From positions 48,580,162 to 48,644,161 of the forward strand of contig OX457031.1 of the NCBI GenBank assembly GCA_949752745.1: a stretch of DNA of 64,000 bases, in the 5' to 3' direction. A model generated the notes under the pieces. That model did no database searches and was not told where the DNA came from. It saw only the letters and a program-made list of their open reading frames with translations. The position numbers were made by a program, and so were the translations under genes. The first letter of the stretch is position 1, and every line of letters starts with the position of its first letter. The stretch comes from Protula sp. h YS-2021 (taxonomy: Eukaryota > Annelida > Polychaeta > Sabellida > Serpulidae). Positions 1 to 47,215 of the stretch are shown here, in pieces.

Positions 1-156
1 TACCGCAGCACTGTTTTAAGTGGTTTCCCGACGCCTCATGTAATTGTATTGGTCGTTTTTTTTTTCTTTTTTTTTTTTTTTTTTTTTTTTGCTGTGTGTT
101 CCATGCAAATTATGACATAAATTCTTTGTAGCTACCGTGGCTGTATAGAATTTCTA

Positions 157-35080
<34,924 letters not shown>

Positions 35081-36420
35081 ATTTAATGCAGTATATTTTT
35101 TAGCTTCATTCACAAACTATACCTCATCATGTGCCTGGGCTTTCGTCCTGGCGTACTGACTTGGAACGCGCAGAGATAAGTCTGTCTTAATTATACTAGT
35201 CACATCATTGCACAATCATTTGAAAAGCTTCAGACCGGAAGCGGCTTGAAGTTGCTTCAAGATGTGCAGTACTTGCTGACAGGAAAATCAATAGCGGCGA
35301 AATACCTAATCGAGAAAGCTAAATACAGTGGTTATGTTCTTGCTGTGTTGCGATATGTTTAGTGTACTCTAGCTGAAGTTGTCAATTGGCTTAACCAATA
35401 GTCTAGAGCTTATTACACTCAGGGATTTTCAATCCCCTAGTTTATTGAATTTGTACGATTCGGTAAAGTGTTTCCGCATGATTCCTTTTTTCGCCAAAAC
35501 CTTGTCGCGCACACTCCTGTGAGAAGGCTAGGGCCAGGACGACCAAATTTGGCAGACACATTGTGTAGCATGTATGTTTGGTCCAGCTCAATGCTTTTTA
35601 GAAATTCATTACATTTTATATGAAAAAATGGACACTGAAATCCGCATTTTTTACCATGACCTTAGAGAACGATTGACCATTATCTCAAAAACGGTTAGAG
35701 AAGGACGATTTTGAGGTTATTTTCGACCCTTTGAGCCTAAAAGACCATAGGTAAAAGGTAACTGGATTACCTTTACCTCATGGGTCATGGTCAATGTTAA
35801 AAACCGGCAGCTGACCATTATGTCGAAAACTGTTTTCGAGCCTTTCGGCTTAAAAGACGATATGTAAGAGGTACCTCGGTGACCTTGACCTTTTTGTTCA
35901 TCGGCAATGTCAAAACCAGAAGTTGAACATTATGCCAAAAACAGAGATATAGCGATTGTGAGCTTATTCTTGGCCACTTCGGTCTAAAATACGATATGTA
36001 AGAGGCACTTCGGCGAACTTGACCTCCTCGTTTATGCCCAATGTCAGAAACCGGAAGTGACAATTTTTTCGAAAACAGTTAGAGATTTTTAGATTATGTT
36101 CGACCGTTAGAGCCTAGAAGACCAGACGTAGGGTAAGAGATACCTCGGCTACGTTCATCTCTCCGTTCATGGTCAATTCTAAGTTTTAGAGTTCAGATTG
36201 GTATTTGTTGTGTCCGCAAGTGTAATTTCCGCTACTTGGTAGCGAAAAACGGTCTAGTTAGCTGTCATGTTTGTTGCAATCTGCTCACAAATCTCTATGT
36301 GCCGTTAATGCGTTCATGCTTCGTGCAAGTACACGAATTGTTTGTATTCTAATTTATTATTATTATATTATTTTATATGGGAAATTCAAAGCGAAGTTTA
36401 AAACGCTTTGGAATGCCTAA
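35081..36420. other. Region upstream of the ABCC1-like start, no gene seen
   Basis: The promoter must lie here or further upstream, but I see no clear TATA box. From about 35500 to 36180 it holds a copy of the GGTCA-rich dispersed repeat. Confidence 0.5.
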
Positions 36421-36422
36421 CG

Positions 36423-36424
<2 letters not shown>

Positions 36425-36508
<84 letters not shown>
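36425..36508. repeat. (TA)n microsatellite
   Basis: A run of about 84 bases directly abutting a transposon-like end at 36509. Confidence 0.97.
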
Positions 36509-36511
<3 letters not shown>

Positions 36512-36725
36512 CGGAATCTCGACATCGGACCACCTCCCTATTATGATCACCTCTGAAATTGGGCACATTTTTTTTCGGTCCCGAGTAAGCTCCGTGGACT
36601 TCAATGGTTAAGAAAACTCCTAAACGGGACCACCTCGGAACGGACCACGTCGGGCCACTTTTTTCGGTCCCGAGCGCTCAAAATGCCTGAGATCGGACTA
36701 TTGTGGGACAGAGGGGAAATCACTG
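36509..36725. mobile_element. Possible pogo/Tigger-type MITE in a TA target
   Basis: It starts CAGCGGAATCTCGACATCGG and ends with the inverted CAGTG, flanked by TA on both sides. The CAG...TCG...CGGACC start resembles pogo-family ends. A related block with 'ggtggtccgatttc' lies at 39230-39312, also beside (TA)n. Confidence 0.4.
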
Positions 36726-36879
36726 TATCTGTGCGGCACATTATTCACAACACTTAGCATGTTGCCATCTTGGATATTGTTGCTAGGGATTATGGTAACA
36801 AGTGTGTAACCAGAAAGGGGCTTTATTTCCCACTGGCAAACATAGTTTGCAAATGGGTATGCTTTGCAAAGAATTCCGG

Positions 36880-37520
36880 CCGTTTATTCCTTCCTTTTTT
36901 GTTTTTTTTTTTCTCCGTCACGGAGGTTTCCAGAAACTCCTCCTACGCTATTTGACGTAGGACGATGAAATTTCGCACAGAGATAGAGAGTGATGAGGTG
37001 TCGTGAAATCTGCAAAATTTTTTGACCTTGACCTTCAAGGTCAAGGTCAAATTGAGGTCAAAATATTTTTTCAAAAACCTATTCCATCACGAAAAATTGC
37101 TGGAAATAGCGCTCAAACCCTTGTTTCAACACGTGTACGGTGTCAGTAGGCAGTAACATCATAAATGGAATCTCGACATTCAGTGTCAAGGTCAAGGTCA
37201 TGTGACTTTTGTATATTGAATTCCGTTGGAGAAAAATTGTCCATTATCTCGAAAACGGTAAGAGATAGAGCGATTTTGAGCTTATTTTCGACCCTTTGGG
37301 CCTAACATACGTTATATAGGAGGTACCTCGGTGACCTTGACCTCCTCCGTCATGGTCAAGGTCAAAAACGGTTAGAAAACTGAATTCGATTATTTGAGAT
37401 TACATTATATTTACTTCGATGTCCTTGTTCATGATAATAATTCGGAAGCTGACAATTATGTGGAAGGACTGAAAAATGTGTCTTTGACCAGATAGATTGT
37501 ACCATTGCAAGTGGGTGTCA
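36880..37520. repeat. Dispersed repeat with nuclear-receptor-like half sites
   Basis: It begins 'tttccagaaactcctcctac' and matches 62690-63360. It contains a perfect 15-1-15 palindrome at 37021-37051 made of TGACCTTGACC and GGTCAAGGTCA. Confidence 0.75.
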
Positions 37521-37529
37521 TTTCGTTAC

Positions 37530-38265
37530 ATGTAGCGAAATTCGGTCTAGTTTTATTGCTATCTATTGCCTAAACAATAGCACCTGACAATACACAAACT
37601 CATTGCCTTCCTTCTGAGTATTTCTTGGACGCTATAATCCTTAAACCACTGTTACCGCCCCAGGAAACTGTTATCGTGAAATCAAAAGCTATGTAAAATT
37701 AAACATTCAAGGCGGTGAAGGAAAACACAGCGCATAGAGACATTTTGTTTTATATTTAAATTTAGGTGATATTATTTTTGTTGAAAATTGTTAATTGACG
37801 AAATAATGACAATATTTTCGTTCAACAACGCACATTACAATTTTGCAATTTGCCCATTAACACAACACTAACCCAACTAAAATATTCGTATACAATTATC
37901 AATTAACATAAAATACGAGAATGATAAGCTGTGATGTTTGTTATGTAAGTACACAGACACGTGGTACCAATGATGCCGCACTATGGGAGCCATTTGTTTA
38001 TCGCTTACACATGAACTGCTGTCTTTTTAATAATAAAAAAGCCAAAGTGGAAGCTAGGGGGTGGAGATGGGTTGACCCGTGCGCTAGGGTAAAAGCAGGC
38101 AAAAGGCATCGTACCCCTCTGTTGCCTGGAGTTCTACCTACTGTGCTCCGCCCACAATATTTTTCGTTCAACAATACGCATTACAATTTTGCAATTTGCC
38201 CAATGTATCACTCAGAGAGAGTAGGTGTAGGGAGAACATTTTTTCACACTTTTGATTCCAACATC
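37530..38265. other. No feature seen
   Basis: A/T-rich DNA. An open frame at 37921-38316 has no recognisable domain or splice support. Confidence 0.5.
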
Positions 38266-38269
38266 TGGG

Positions 38270-39075
38270 GGCATTTAAAACGCAGTTCTAATGGTATATC
38301 CATGTATTTCAAGTAACAGTCTGAAGACCAACCACCTTGAGGCTAATTTCTGGGGTCAAACCACATTTTAGCGCAAGCTGGCTCCGCCTCGGCGCAGACT
38401 ATGGCCACTGTACCGTGAAGGTTCCAGGGAGAGAGTGTTCAGGAAATCTTTGAGTAACTGCGTAAACATATCATGTGTTAGAAGAGTGAAAGATGGCCCA
38501 ACCCTACACAAGAATACAAGGTCATCTAGTGGAGCAGGGTCTAACGGCAGGGTCTTTCTTAAGGCTGTAACTGAATACAAAACAGAAATTGAAATCGCAA
38601 GGATGGGAACACAGAATACTCACTCAAAAGTTTCTGTATAATTTACGTTCACTAGGGCCCCTGATTTTAAAAAGGTAATGCCTCTTCTACATAAATCTTT
38701 ACAACAATCGTGTGAATCTACCGCTCTAGTCAGGAGGGGTTGATTTCCTGAAAAAGGTTTAAAAAAGCAAGCGTGTAAACTGTTCCTGGTGTCAATAAGC
38801 GACGCGATGCGAGATAGATTCTCTAGTGTTATCGGAAGTTTTTGAAGCGGTGCGGTTCCAAATTTTGTGTCAACACCCTTCAGGAGAGTTTGTAAGAAGT
38901 AATTGTTCTCAAAGGGGTTCTCAGATGCATTAATCTGATGGCGCTGAGATAACAACGGACTGATTGCGGTTTTATACCTCTTGAAGGTCACGTAGCATGG
39001 GACAGATTTGTTCATGCTAAGTAAAAAGTCATGTTTAGATAGTCTAGCAGGGATAATTTTTGAAGCTATATACAT
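38270..39075 (-). pseudogene. Decayed tyrosine recombinase (DIRS/Crypton type)
   Basis: A minus-strand frame from 39075 resembles a core-binding plus catalytic tyrosine recombinase. After frameshifts, a second segment (38580-38368) contains YSGHSLRRGGASL, the H-x-x-R box of retrotransposon and Crypton recombinases. A third frame gives LALKCGLTPE and finally KYMDIPLEL, with a candidate Tyr. At least two frameshifts and stops make it non-functional. No reverse transcriptase is visible nearby. Confidence 0.7.
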
Positions 39076-39316
39076 TGGACTCGTTTGTTAAATATAGTCG
39101 CAAAAGTATGAACCATTGTGTGTTTCTATAACATACAAATTGTTAATCAGTTGTAAATGAATATTACTTTCATTGTGTTTGAACATCAAAGTTTAATCTA
39201 TGGTCAACCCACAACATTTTACCCTAGAATGACCCAAAATCCCAAATGGGACCACCTCTGAAATAGGGCACATTTTTCCGGTCCCAAGGGTGGTCCGATT
39301 TCAGAAGTTCAGCTTA

Positions 39317-39400
<84 letters not shown>
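39317..39400. repeat. (TA)n microsatellite
   Basis: About 80 bases of TA with one CA interruption. Confidence 0.95.
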
Positions 39401-39679
39401 AGCATTTTCATTTTCCAACACGTCACCTTCAACTTCATTATTATTGCAATAAAAAGTGAGGGACGCTGGACCATGTAACAGTTTCGTTAACTATGTCGTA
39501 GTCAGATATGGTAAACACAGTGAAAGACAATGGTGCGTTTGTTAGTTAAAAGATTACGAGAAAGGCTATATATTGGGTCATGTTGAACCAGGTGGTCAAG
39601 AAGAATAAAACAGCTGATTGGAGTCTTGAGTTTTGGTGTGTTGACACTGTTCACATGGGTTCCAATATCCTTTCCAATC

Positions 39680-39823
39680 ACAAATCGACGTCAGAATCCC
39701 GATGTCAATCTGCCGTGAAAGACAGACGGTGGTTCCATTTCATATGCAACCAACGTCAGTCCGATGTCAGAAACGTCGCGTCACGACGTCGACCCAACAT
39801 CTGACGTCTAAATGTTTGCTGGG
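39680..39823. mobile_element. ACGTCG-rich MITE fragment, copy B
   Basis: It ends TGTTTGCTGGG, the same terminus as the element at 60532-60975. The left end is missing. Confidence 0.6.
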
Positions 39824-40594
39824 TACCAATAAATGTTTAATTTGCTGAAAGGGGAAATGCCATTTTGAAATCGACAAGGGTTTCCGCGTTTAGAGAAAAC
39901 TTTGGTATTTGTCAAACTTGGCACTCCATATTTAGGGATCGTTTTAAAAAGTCATATTCACGCACCCTGCGGATGTATGGGCGACTGTTGTAAAATACTC
40001 CTTCTTTAATCAAGGACCAAATAGATGAGGATAAAATCTGGATTTTTCAGTCCTTATTAGTGTTCCCAAACCCTTCCATGTTATGCTGAGACTGGGAGCA
40101 GGAACGTGATAAAATTGCATTAATTTGTGATGTCAAAATTGTGCCTGACTGCTAATTACACGGGGAGATTTTCAGCAAAGACAGTGTATTGAATTGATGC
40201 GATGTGTTTAGGTCTGATTAACTGTTTTTACGACATGTCAGTTTGTCCGGCTAACTAGTCGGAGGCCGTTATGGCATGAAGGACCACCATCATCTTCCAT
40301 CATCCTAAACGAACACCTATCAACAACTGTAAATGGGTGTTTCATCGGAGGGGTAGGATGGCCCGTCATGGTTGCGCCTAATTCCCCCCGCGCTAACAAT
40401 CCCCACCCCCCCCCCCCTGCCCCGGGTTTGTTTACACGCACATAGTGAATGCAATAAAACCCCCACCGTGAGTTCCCCCCGATTTTGCACACCATTTTCT
40501 CTACAGATGATACATTACCATTGCTTATTTTAAACAGACATTATTATAAACACCACAATCCATTTCTTAGCTTTTATTATTAAGGCCCTCAACT

Positions 40595-40885
40595 GAAATT
40601 CAAGAGAGCGTCTTTAAGTAACACAAATAACACAGTTATATCTCATTCAACTCTTTTATGTCACATTCATTTGTTTTTCGGTTTTGTCACTCAAACAGTC
40701 GGTCAAAACAGATCCTTTGCGTGTGACGTGGCTACATTGTGGACTATATTTCTGCAAAAGGAACAGAGCGTCTTTAAATAACAAAAATAACACACCTATG
40801 TCTACACTATCTGTTGTGTGTCGCAGCGCACGTTTCTTCAGTTTTGTCACTAAAATAGCCCGTCAAAACAGACTTTTTTGCTATA
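40595..40885. repeat. Two-copy tandem duplication, approximately 140 bp
   Basis: Two diverged copies beginning 'gagcgtctttaa' and ending near 'gtcaaaacaga'. Confidence 0.65.
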
Positions 40886-40905
40886 AGGATAGATCACGGG
40901 GCTGA

Positions 40906-41008
40906 GTGCTTTGTATGGGATTCGAGCATGCGTGGAAGACCTGTGAACGAACGGCACAGCGGTGATTTCATTGGCCTTTCACAAGTGTTCGAATCCCATA
41001 CAAAGCAC
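40906..41008. repeat. Hairpin with perfect 20-bp arms
   Basis: The arm GTGCTTTGTATGGGATTCGA (40906-40925) pairs with 40989-41008 across a 63-base loop. The right arm contains GTTCGAATCC, which resembles a tRNA B-box, but no tRNA fold is present. Confidence 0.8.
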
Positions 41009-41009
41009 G

Positions 41010-42265
41010 ACTACACCAGGATCTAACCCCATTATAAGACAAATCAATTCACAGATAGCGGAAAAAGCCAAAAACTCGAGATTTTTCATGGTGTTGTCCT
41101 GCGACACGAGTGTTGCATAGCATTTTGCGCAATGCAAAGGAAAACGTTTTACATCACCAAGCCATCGTCATAGTATCTCGGAGTCATGCCCGTTGTTTTT
41201 TCTGTGAATTGGCTTTGTGACTTTTGTACGCGATTAGAGCACACTGACGATTTCTTATCATTTCTTTTTACGTTAGTGCATTACTCAATTGGTGTGTGTT
41301 ATAATGTAGATAGATGCTCCATTCAGGATTAATGAAGATATTTGAATTAAATTTACAAAGTTCTCTGGTGGTGAAAAGCTCTTTAATCAATGCCTGTAAT
41401 TAAAAGATTAGCAAATTAAGTAAAATCAATTCTAACTGAAAATTATTGGGTTTGGATGCGTTTTAGGTCTTGTAAATCCTGTATAATGTTTTAGATTTCT
41501 ATGAAATATGTATGTTCTTGATGTTTGTGTATAGTTGGGATTGTTGTATTTAAGCACATTTATGTATTAATTAATAGATCCCGAACAATTTTCCCTATCA
41601 CTAGAACATTGGCAAATGTCATTCAGTAAAAATAGCAGCTTGGATTTTTCAGAGTATAAGTAGTAGATCACTAGAAGCTTAAGCCTCGCTATAATGGAAC
41701 AACACAAGTTTCTTTGTGGTGTTATAATGGACTCAGTCATTACACCTAGAAACGTTTGCATTTGAAAATTTGAAAATTTAGAAGAGACTCTTATGGATTC
41801 ATTGCTGGCTTCAGCTCAAAATTACAAAAATGGCACTTGTGCCCTTTTTAGCTACGATCCTTCTTTTCTTGAAAATGTATCACATAAACAATACACATTG
41901 CTACTAAAATTACTAAGCCAAATAATTCCTGGACAAGAAGTATCCGCTTTTTATAGTAATTGCTGAGACTTTTCCACATCTATATTGCTTCATTGAACAA
42001 GAAGTTTCCGGATGTTCACGAGAATTGCCGAGACTTTACCATATCTGCATTGTATTTATTGAAAGCGTTTTTTTATAGAATTTGCTCTCAAAATAGTCAT
42101 AAATAAAATAATGCCTTTAATTTTGAACGAATTTGTCATTCTATATCAACCCCTTCCTCCAAAGTATTTCAAATAAGTAGAAAAATTCTACCACAATGAC
42201 AGTTTTCTTTCACGTTGTTGATCAAAAATATATATTTGATATATTATACATAACTTCAGTAATTT
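41010..42265. other. No feature seen
   Basis: A/T-rich DNA without a supportable reading frame or repeat. Confidence 0.5.
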
Positions 42266-42369
<104 letters not shown>

Positions 42370-42987
42370 TAATATAAGCAAGAATACTATGATTTGTTTA
42401 CGTACTTTTGACAACGAATGCCTAAAGTTATCTAAAAAGCGTTTACCCAGGTAATGATAAAAAGAATCCAACAGCTCGAAGAAAGAACCCACCAGGAATG
42501 GCAATGTGGCTTCCTCTCTCTTCACACTAAGACAAGTACAAGAACAGTGTCGTGAACAGTGATTATCGCAATGTATTGCATTTGTGAGCAATGGCTTTCG
42601 GCACTGTCAGTCGAACTGCTGTCTGTATAATCCTAAGAAGAAAGGTGTTCTGGAGAGATATTTTCCCTCGTTTGCGTCTTCCATGGGAACATTCAAGGTA
42701 TTATCAAATTCCATAGCTCGATAGCAAATCCCATACTGTTATAACTGAAGTGAAACAAGGTTGAACTTAGGTAGCTATTTCTTCACATGTTCTTCTCCAT
42801 GCTTCCATATTTACCTTCCTTACAAATACATACGTATATACTTACAAATTCACACCACATCTTATGACAAACTATATAGTATTAATTGCCTCAAAGCAAG
42901 CATCATGAGACGAATCATCATTATAAACGATCTTCTATTGATGTTAACACCCTCAGGAAACAAGAATCCAGCACCACACGACAAGTC

Positions 42988-43195
42988 TTGACCTGGAACC
43001 CACAGGGCAAGAGGAAGGGAGGCCGCCCTCGAAACAGCTGGAGGCGAGACACCGAGGTAGAGCTGAAAGAGCTGGGGACCAACTGGACTGGAGTAACGAG
43101 ATCAGCCCAGAACCGAGTGCGCTGGCGAGGTGTCGTCGATGGCCTATGCTCATCCAAGGGCTATGGGCCTAAGTAAGTAAGTAAGTATTGATGTT
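42988..43195 (+). mobile_element. 3' tail of a non-LTR retrotransposon
   Basis: The frame encodes GKRKGGRPRNSWRRDTEVEL, then AQNRVRWRGVVDGLCSSKG and a stop at 43176. This is the typical C-terminus of LINE reverse-transcriptase polyproteins. It is followed by a (TAAG)n tail. All upstream domains are missing, so it is a 5'-truncated insertion. Confidence 0.85.
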
Positions 43196-43199
43196 GAAC

Positions 43200-44940
43200 A
43201 GTACCAAATTTCAGTGTGCATAAAACATGCTGTAAAAGTAACGAATGTATAAAAACGGTATATTTGAAGTCTTTTCCTGTAGCACTGCAGGTATCACATC
43301 AGTATATTGAATTCAAAGTGATTTGGAACAACATCGCACATGGGCCGGCAATATTAAACTGGCATATCCGTCCTGTGGTATACCGAATATAATCAATTTA
43401 TATGCAAATTACAAGTACCAAGTAACAATGAGTTATGTACTCCAAGAGATATACATCTCCGGAAGATTTTTAAGAATCTCAAAGTATCGTTGTTTGCAAA
43501 CAGTCCATTTTTCAGCAGAACTCATTCCAAATATGTTTTTATCAATTTCGCTCTCCACTAGCTATTATATTTTTAGAACTTAAATATACTTGCTGTTTAT
43601 TTTTTCGTTCCCGTTTTTTCGTCATTATAAATATACATCCATCTTGCTAGAGAAACAAAATTCAAATTTTCAAAACTTTGACCCCTCCCTCAATTAATTG
43701 ATGATACTTATGGGAATATCGAAATTTAAGAATAATGCAAAGTTAAAGTAACTTAAAGAGTGCGTACTAAATTGTTGCTGAATACGACATCAGACGCTAA
43801 GAGTGTCACTTAAGATTTTCCTTATATTTAAGCCATAGCTGTGATGCCACCATTTTGTTTGCATAAGAATTCTCAGCCACGAAACCTCTTTTGGTGACGT
43901 CAATTTTTAATTTGCATTAATAGCATCTTAAGAAATCCGAAGAGTCTCTCTGTTCATTCGATGTGTGTCCATTTTGGGTGTTCATAAGCTTAAACAAACC
44001 GTTATGCCAAAACTTAAAATTTGCGTACTATTTGACATTCTTTATACACTTAAACAGTTACTGCTTTATTTCTAGACATTAACATATATGGTTATACAAC
44101 CGACTCTTTTATTCGAACTTCGTTTGTCAGACACATCAAACATCACAGCTCTTTTACTCTGTTCATGATATATAGAATTATCCGCTGTAGTTCGTTGTAG
44201 CTGGGTTTTTCTTACACTGGATTTTCCAAATCTTATATCCTAAAAAAATAAATTCGTCATTTAAATAATCTAGAGTAGTGTTCTTGCATTTTGTTGTAGC
44301 ATTCTAGAAAAAAAATTCTGATGAAAAATTAATCTTTTCCTCGGAACCCTGTTTTTTAGGGTGTGATCCCGAAGTTATCTCGATTTTTTCCAGAGCTGGT
44401 GCATCCAAAATTTAAACGTGATCCAATTGCTATCCGTTAATATGTACAAATTCCGCTATTTTATCCTGGTGACATCAAAATCGGGATCTGGAACTTGTTT
44501 TCTCTAGGATTTGGCCAGTTATCACAGTTTTCTTTTAGTCTGAATTTTAAAACTATACAAGTCTGTATTTGTATAGCTATGTTCTCTTACACCATCAGAA
44601 AGGGTTTCTCATTTTGACACTTTTTATTTATTATCATTAGGGAATTGGGGTTAATATACATGCATTTAATATTTCAGTGGAACTATGGTTTAAAACTGAA
44701 ACACAAATTCGTGACGTAGTCACTCGAGGTTTCTCATCTAGGAAACCATCTGTGCTTGAAGATTCTCTGTTTTAGGAAAGTTCAGTCAACGAAAAATGGC
44801 CAGATAAGTGTTCTCCTCATTACAGCCTAGGCATTTGTCCTCTTATAACACTCAGCATATTAAATTGTACAACAATCATGACAAACATATTTTATTTTTA
44901 CATACGGGTATCAGAGCGAGGAATGAGGAGGTATTCTTTG
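43200..44940. other. No feature seen
   Basis: A/T-rich intergenic DNA. No frame with recognisable content. Confidence 0.5.
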
Positions 44941-44974
44941 TGGATGCGCAACTGTGAACTAAACGTGTCTCCAG

Positions 44975-45118
44975 GAATTACGCTCCAGAAGCGTGCTGCA
45001 GAAGCACGCTCCAGAAACTCGCTCCAGAAGCATGCTGCAGAAGCACACTCCAGAAACTCGATCCAGAAGCATGCTGCAGAAGCACACTCCAGAAACTCGA
45101 TCCAGAAGCACGCTCCTT
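44975..45118. repeat. Short minisatellite of 'ctccagaa / gcagaagca' blocks
   Basis: Three to four copies of an approximately 39-45-base unit with CTGCAG and CTCCAGAA motifs. The frame length divisible by three creates open frames on both strands. Confidence 0.8.
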
Positions 45119-45129
45119 CCCAGGTGTAA

Positions 45130-47210
45130 TTTTTTGTGATCCCTTTAAGTTAGAGTCAGTGCTTGCCCCTCGTATTTTTAGACAGGCCCAGCATTCCCCC
45201 ATCCCCCCCCCCCCCCTATTTCTTTGCCTTTTTTGTTTTAAACAGACAGTCCTTGTTTATGAAGATTTGTGCTTTTAAGATATTATTCACTTGTGCCATG
45301 GCCGGTGTTGTACCTCTTCCAACTGCACAGCGCTCATCCACCGCAATAAGGCCCATGGTGCAAGAAACTTGTCAATAGATGTAAGACGTAAATAACTGTG
45401 TGTTGTATTCCGGTCACGTCTGGGGAAAGCCGCAGTTAGTCGTTCGCGCCGTGCTTAGAGGGTTTTATAAAGTTGTAAGGCATGGAGCGCTATGGAATCA
45501 CATTCTTTTTAACTTATAGCGCATATGTTAAAAAATAAAGTGCCTTGTGTGAGTGTTCTTGTCATATAATTATTCATTTAACGGTCTGTACAGAGGCTTT
45601 TTGACGTGGCTTGTCACATGTCACTAACACCACGCGCTTGTCCAAAACAAAGACGCCCCCACTCACCAGCAGGCTTATTCCGTTCTAATAACATTCCGTG
45701 AATCTTAGTTCTATAATTTAAGGGATTCTTTTACCGAATACTTTTACCCTTTTTTTTTTAATCTTGGCGGCAGTCCATTAATTGCAGTAACCTTTTTAAA
45801 AGTAATGAAATTGTATCTTACCGGATATAGTGTTATACATGCTATAAAACGACACTGTAAATTGTTTCAAACAATGACACATTGTATACAGCTTGTTTTT
45901 TTTAAATATAAAACACTTTTTTGTGTCTGTTAAGAAAAATCAGAAACGTCATAACTTTTACAGCATTCTTTACAACTTAGTATAATGTTAGTAAAAAAAT
46001 ACTCTTAAATAGGAAATAGTACAGCAACAAAAAAAAAAGATTAACATAATAAGCACATACTTTTGAATAGAACTGTATACAGGTGCAGTGTGCACGATCG
46101 TACAGGTTGCCGAGGGCGCAGAAAAAGAGGCAAACACCCTTTGCAGCACAGAAGGTTATTTCTTTTTCATTACCAAGCAGAAGTCCTACATATCTTTGTC
46201 ATAATAGACGACACGAAATTTTAAATTGTTTAATATGATAAACCAGTTAACAGTGTAAATGTTATATGCCTGCACCCAGTCGTTTTGAAACGAAGAGTAA
46301 TGTTTTATCAGGAAAGAAACAGGAAGAAGGTATTTTGCCCTTGGCCTTAAAGGTCGTCATACAATGCACAAAAGGAATAATTTGTATTTAAAAAAAACGC
46401 CACTAACTTAATCGTAGTCAGGCTTACTTAAAATAACCCTGGCATCGAGATGTCGGCGAGTTAAAAAAAAAAACGAATTGAAATCAAGATATGTAGCTGC
46501 TCTCGTCATAGCAAACATACTGGTGAGATTTTGAAACCCTCTAATACTTGGAAGCAATGCAAATGAGAAACAATGTGTTTTCCATCAGAAAATAAGGTCT
46601 GGTCTCTTTGTAAGCAAAAAAACACAATAACCTGCTGAAATACAATCCACCGTGATTGTTGTCAGATCTCCCACTGCAATCACAGCACCACCCCCAACCC
46701 CTGCTTAACATCAACAAGCGAAAGAGTTGGGGGGTTAAACTTGGCTCCTATTTTGGTGTCGTCTTCTATGGTTCAGTTCAATTGGAGATGTTTTAAAAAC
46801 TTAATATTCATCGGAGTTTGTCACGTCTAAAGAGACACACGAAAGAATCTGACACTTCATATTTTGCAGTCAATTTCATAGCTTCATAAATGCAGAAAAC
46901 TTCACAATATTACACAATGGCGGATAATTTATAAAAGAAAAAAAGAGCGCTTGTTGAAGAATAAACTTAAACTGATGTTTGATGAGATTTATTTAGGCGA
47001 TTATATAATTTTTTAAGGTAAGTTGTGAGATAATGGACACTTTCTGCAGTGTTCCTTGTCTTGTAATTAATCAATCTTAAGTACCACTTTTTAATTCAAA
47101 TGATACCATTTTATAAACCCCCTCGATTGTATTCGAGACAAATTTAAATCCGTGACAATAAATAAAACTTCACAAAACATCTTCACTGCACAATAGAGAA
47201 GAGAAGCAAG
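45130..47210. other. No feature seen
   Basis: A/T-rich intergenic DNA with short homopolymer tracts. Confidence 0.5.
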
Positions 47211-47215
47211 AATGT

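Noticed and set aside
37921..38316. 131-codon plus-strand frame next to the recombinase remnant
   Set aside because: No recognisable domain, unusual composition, no splice support.
40980..41008. Possible tRNA gene because of GTTCGAATCC
   Set aside because: No A-box, anticodon stem or acceptor stem can be folded. The motif is part of a simple hairpin.
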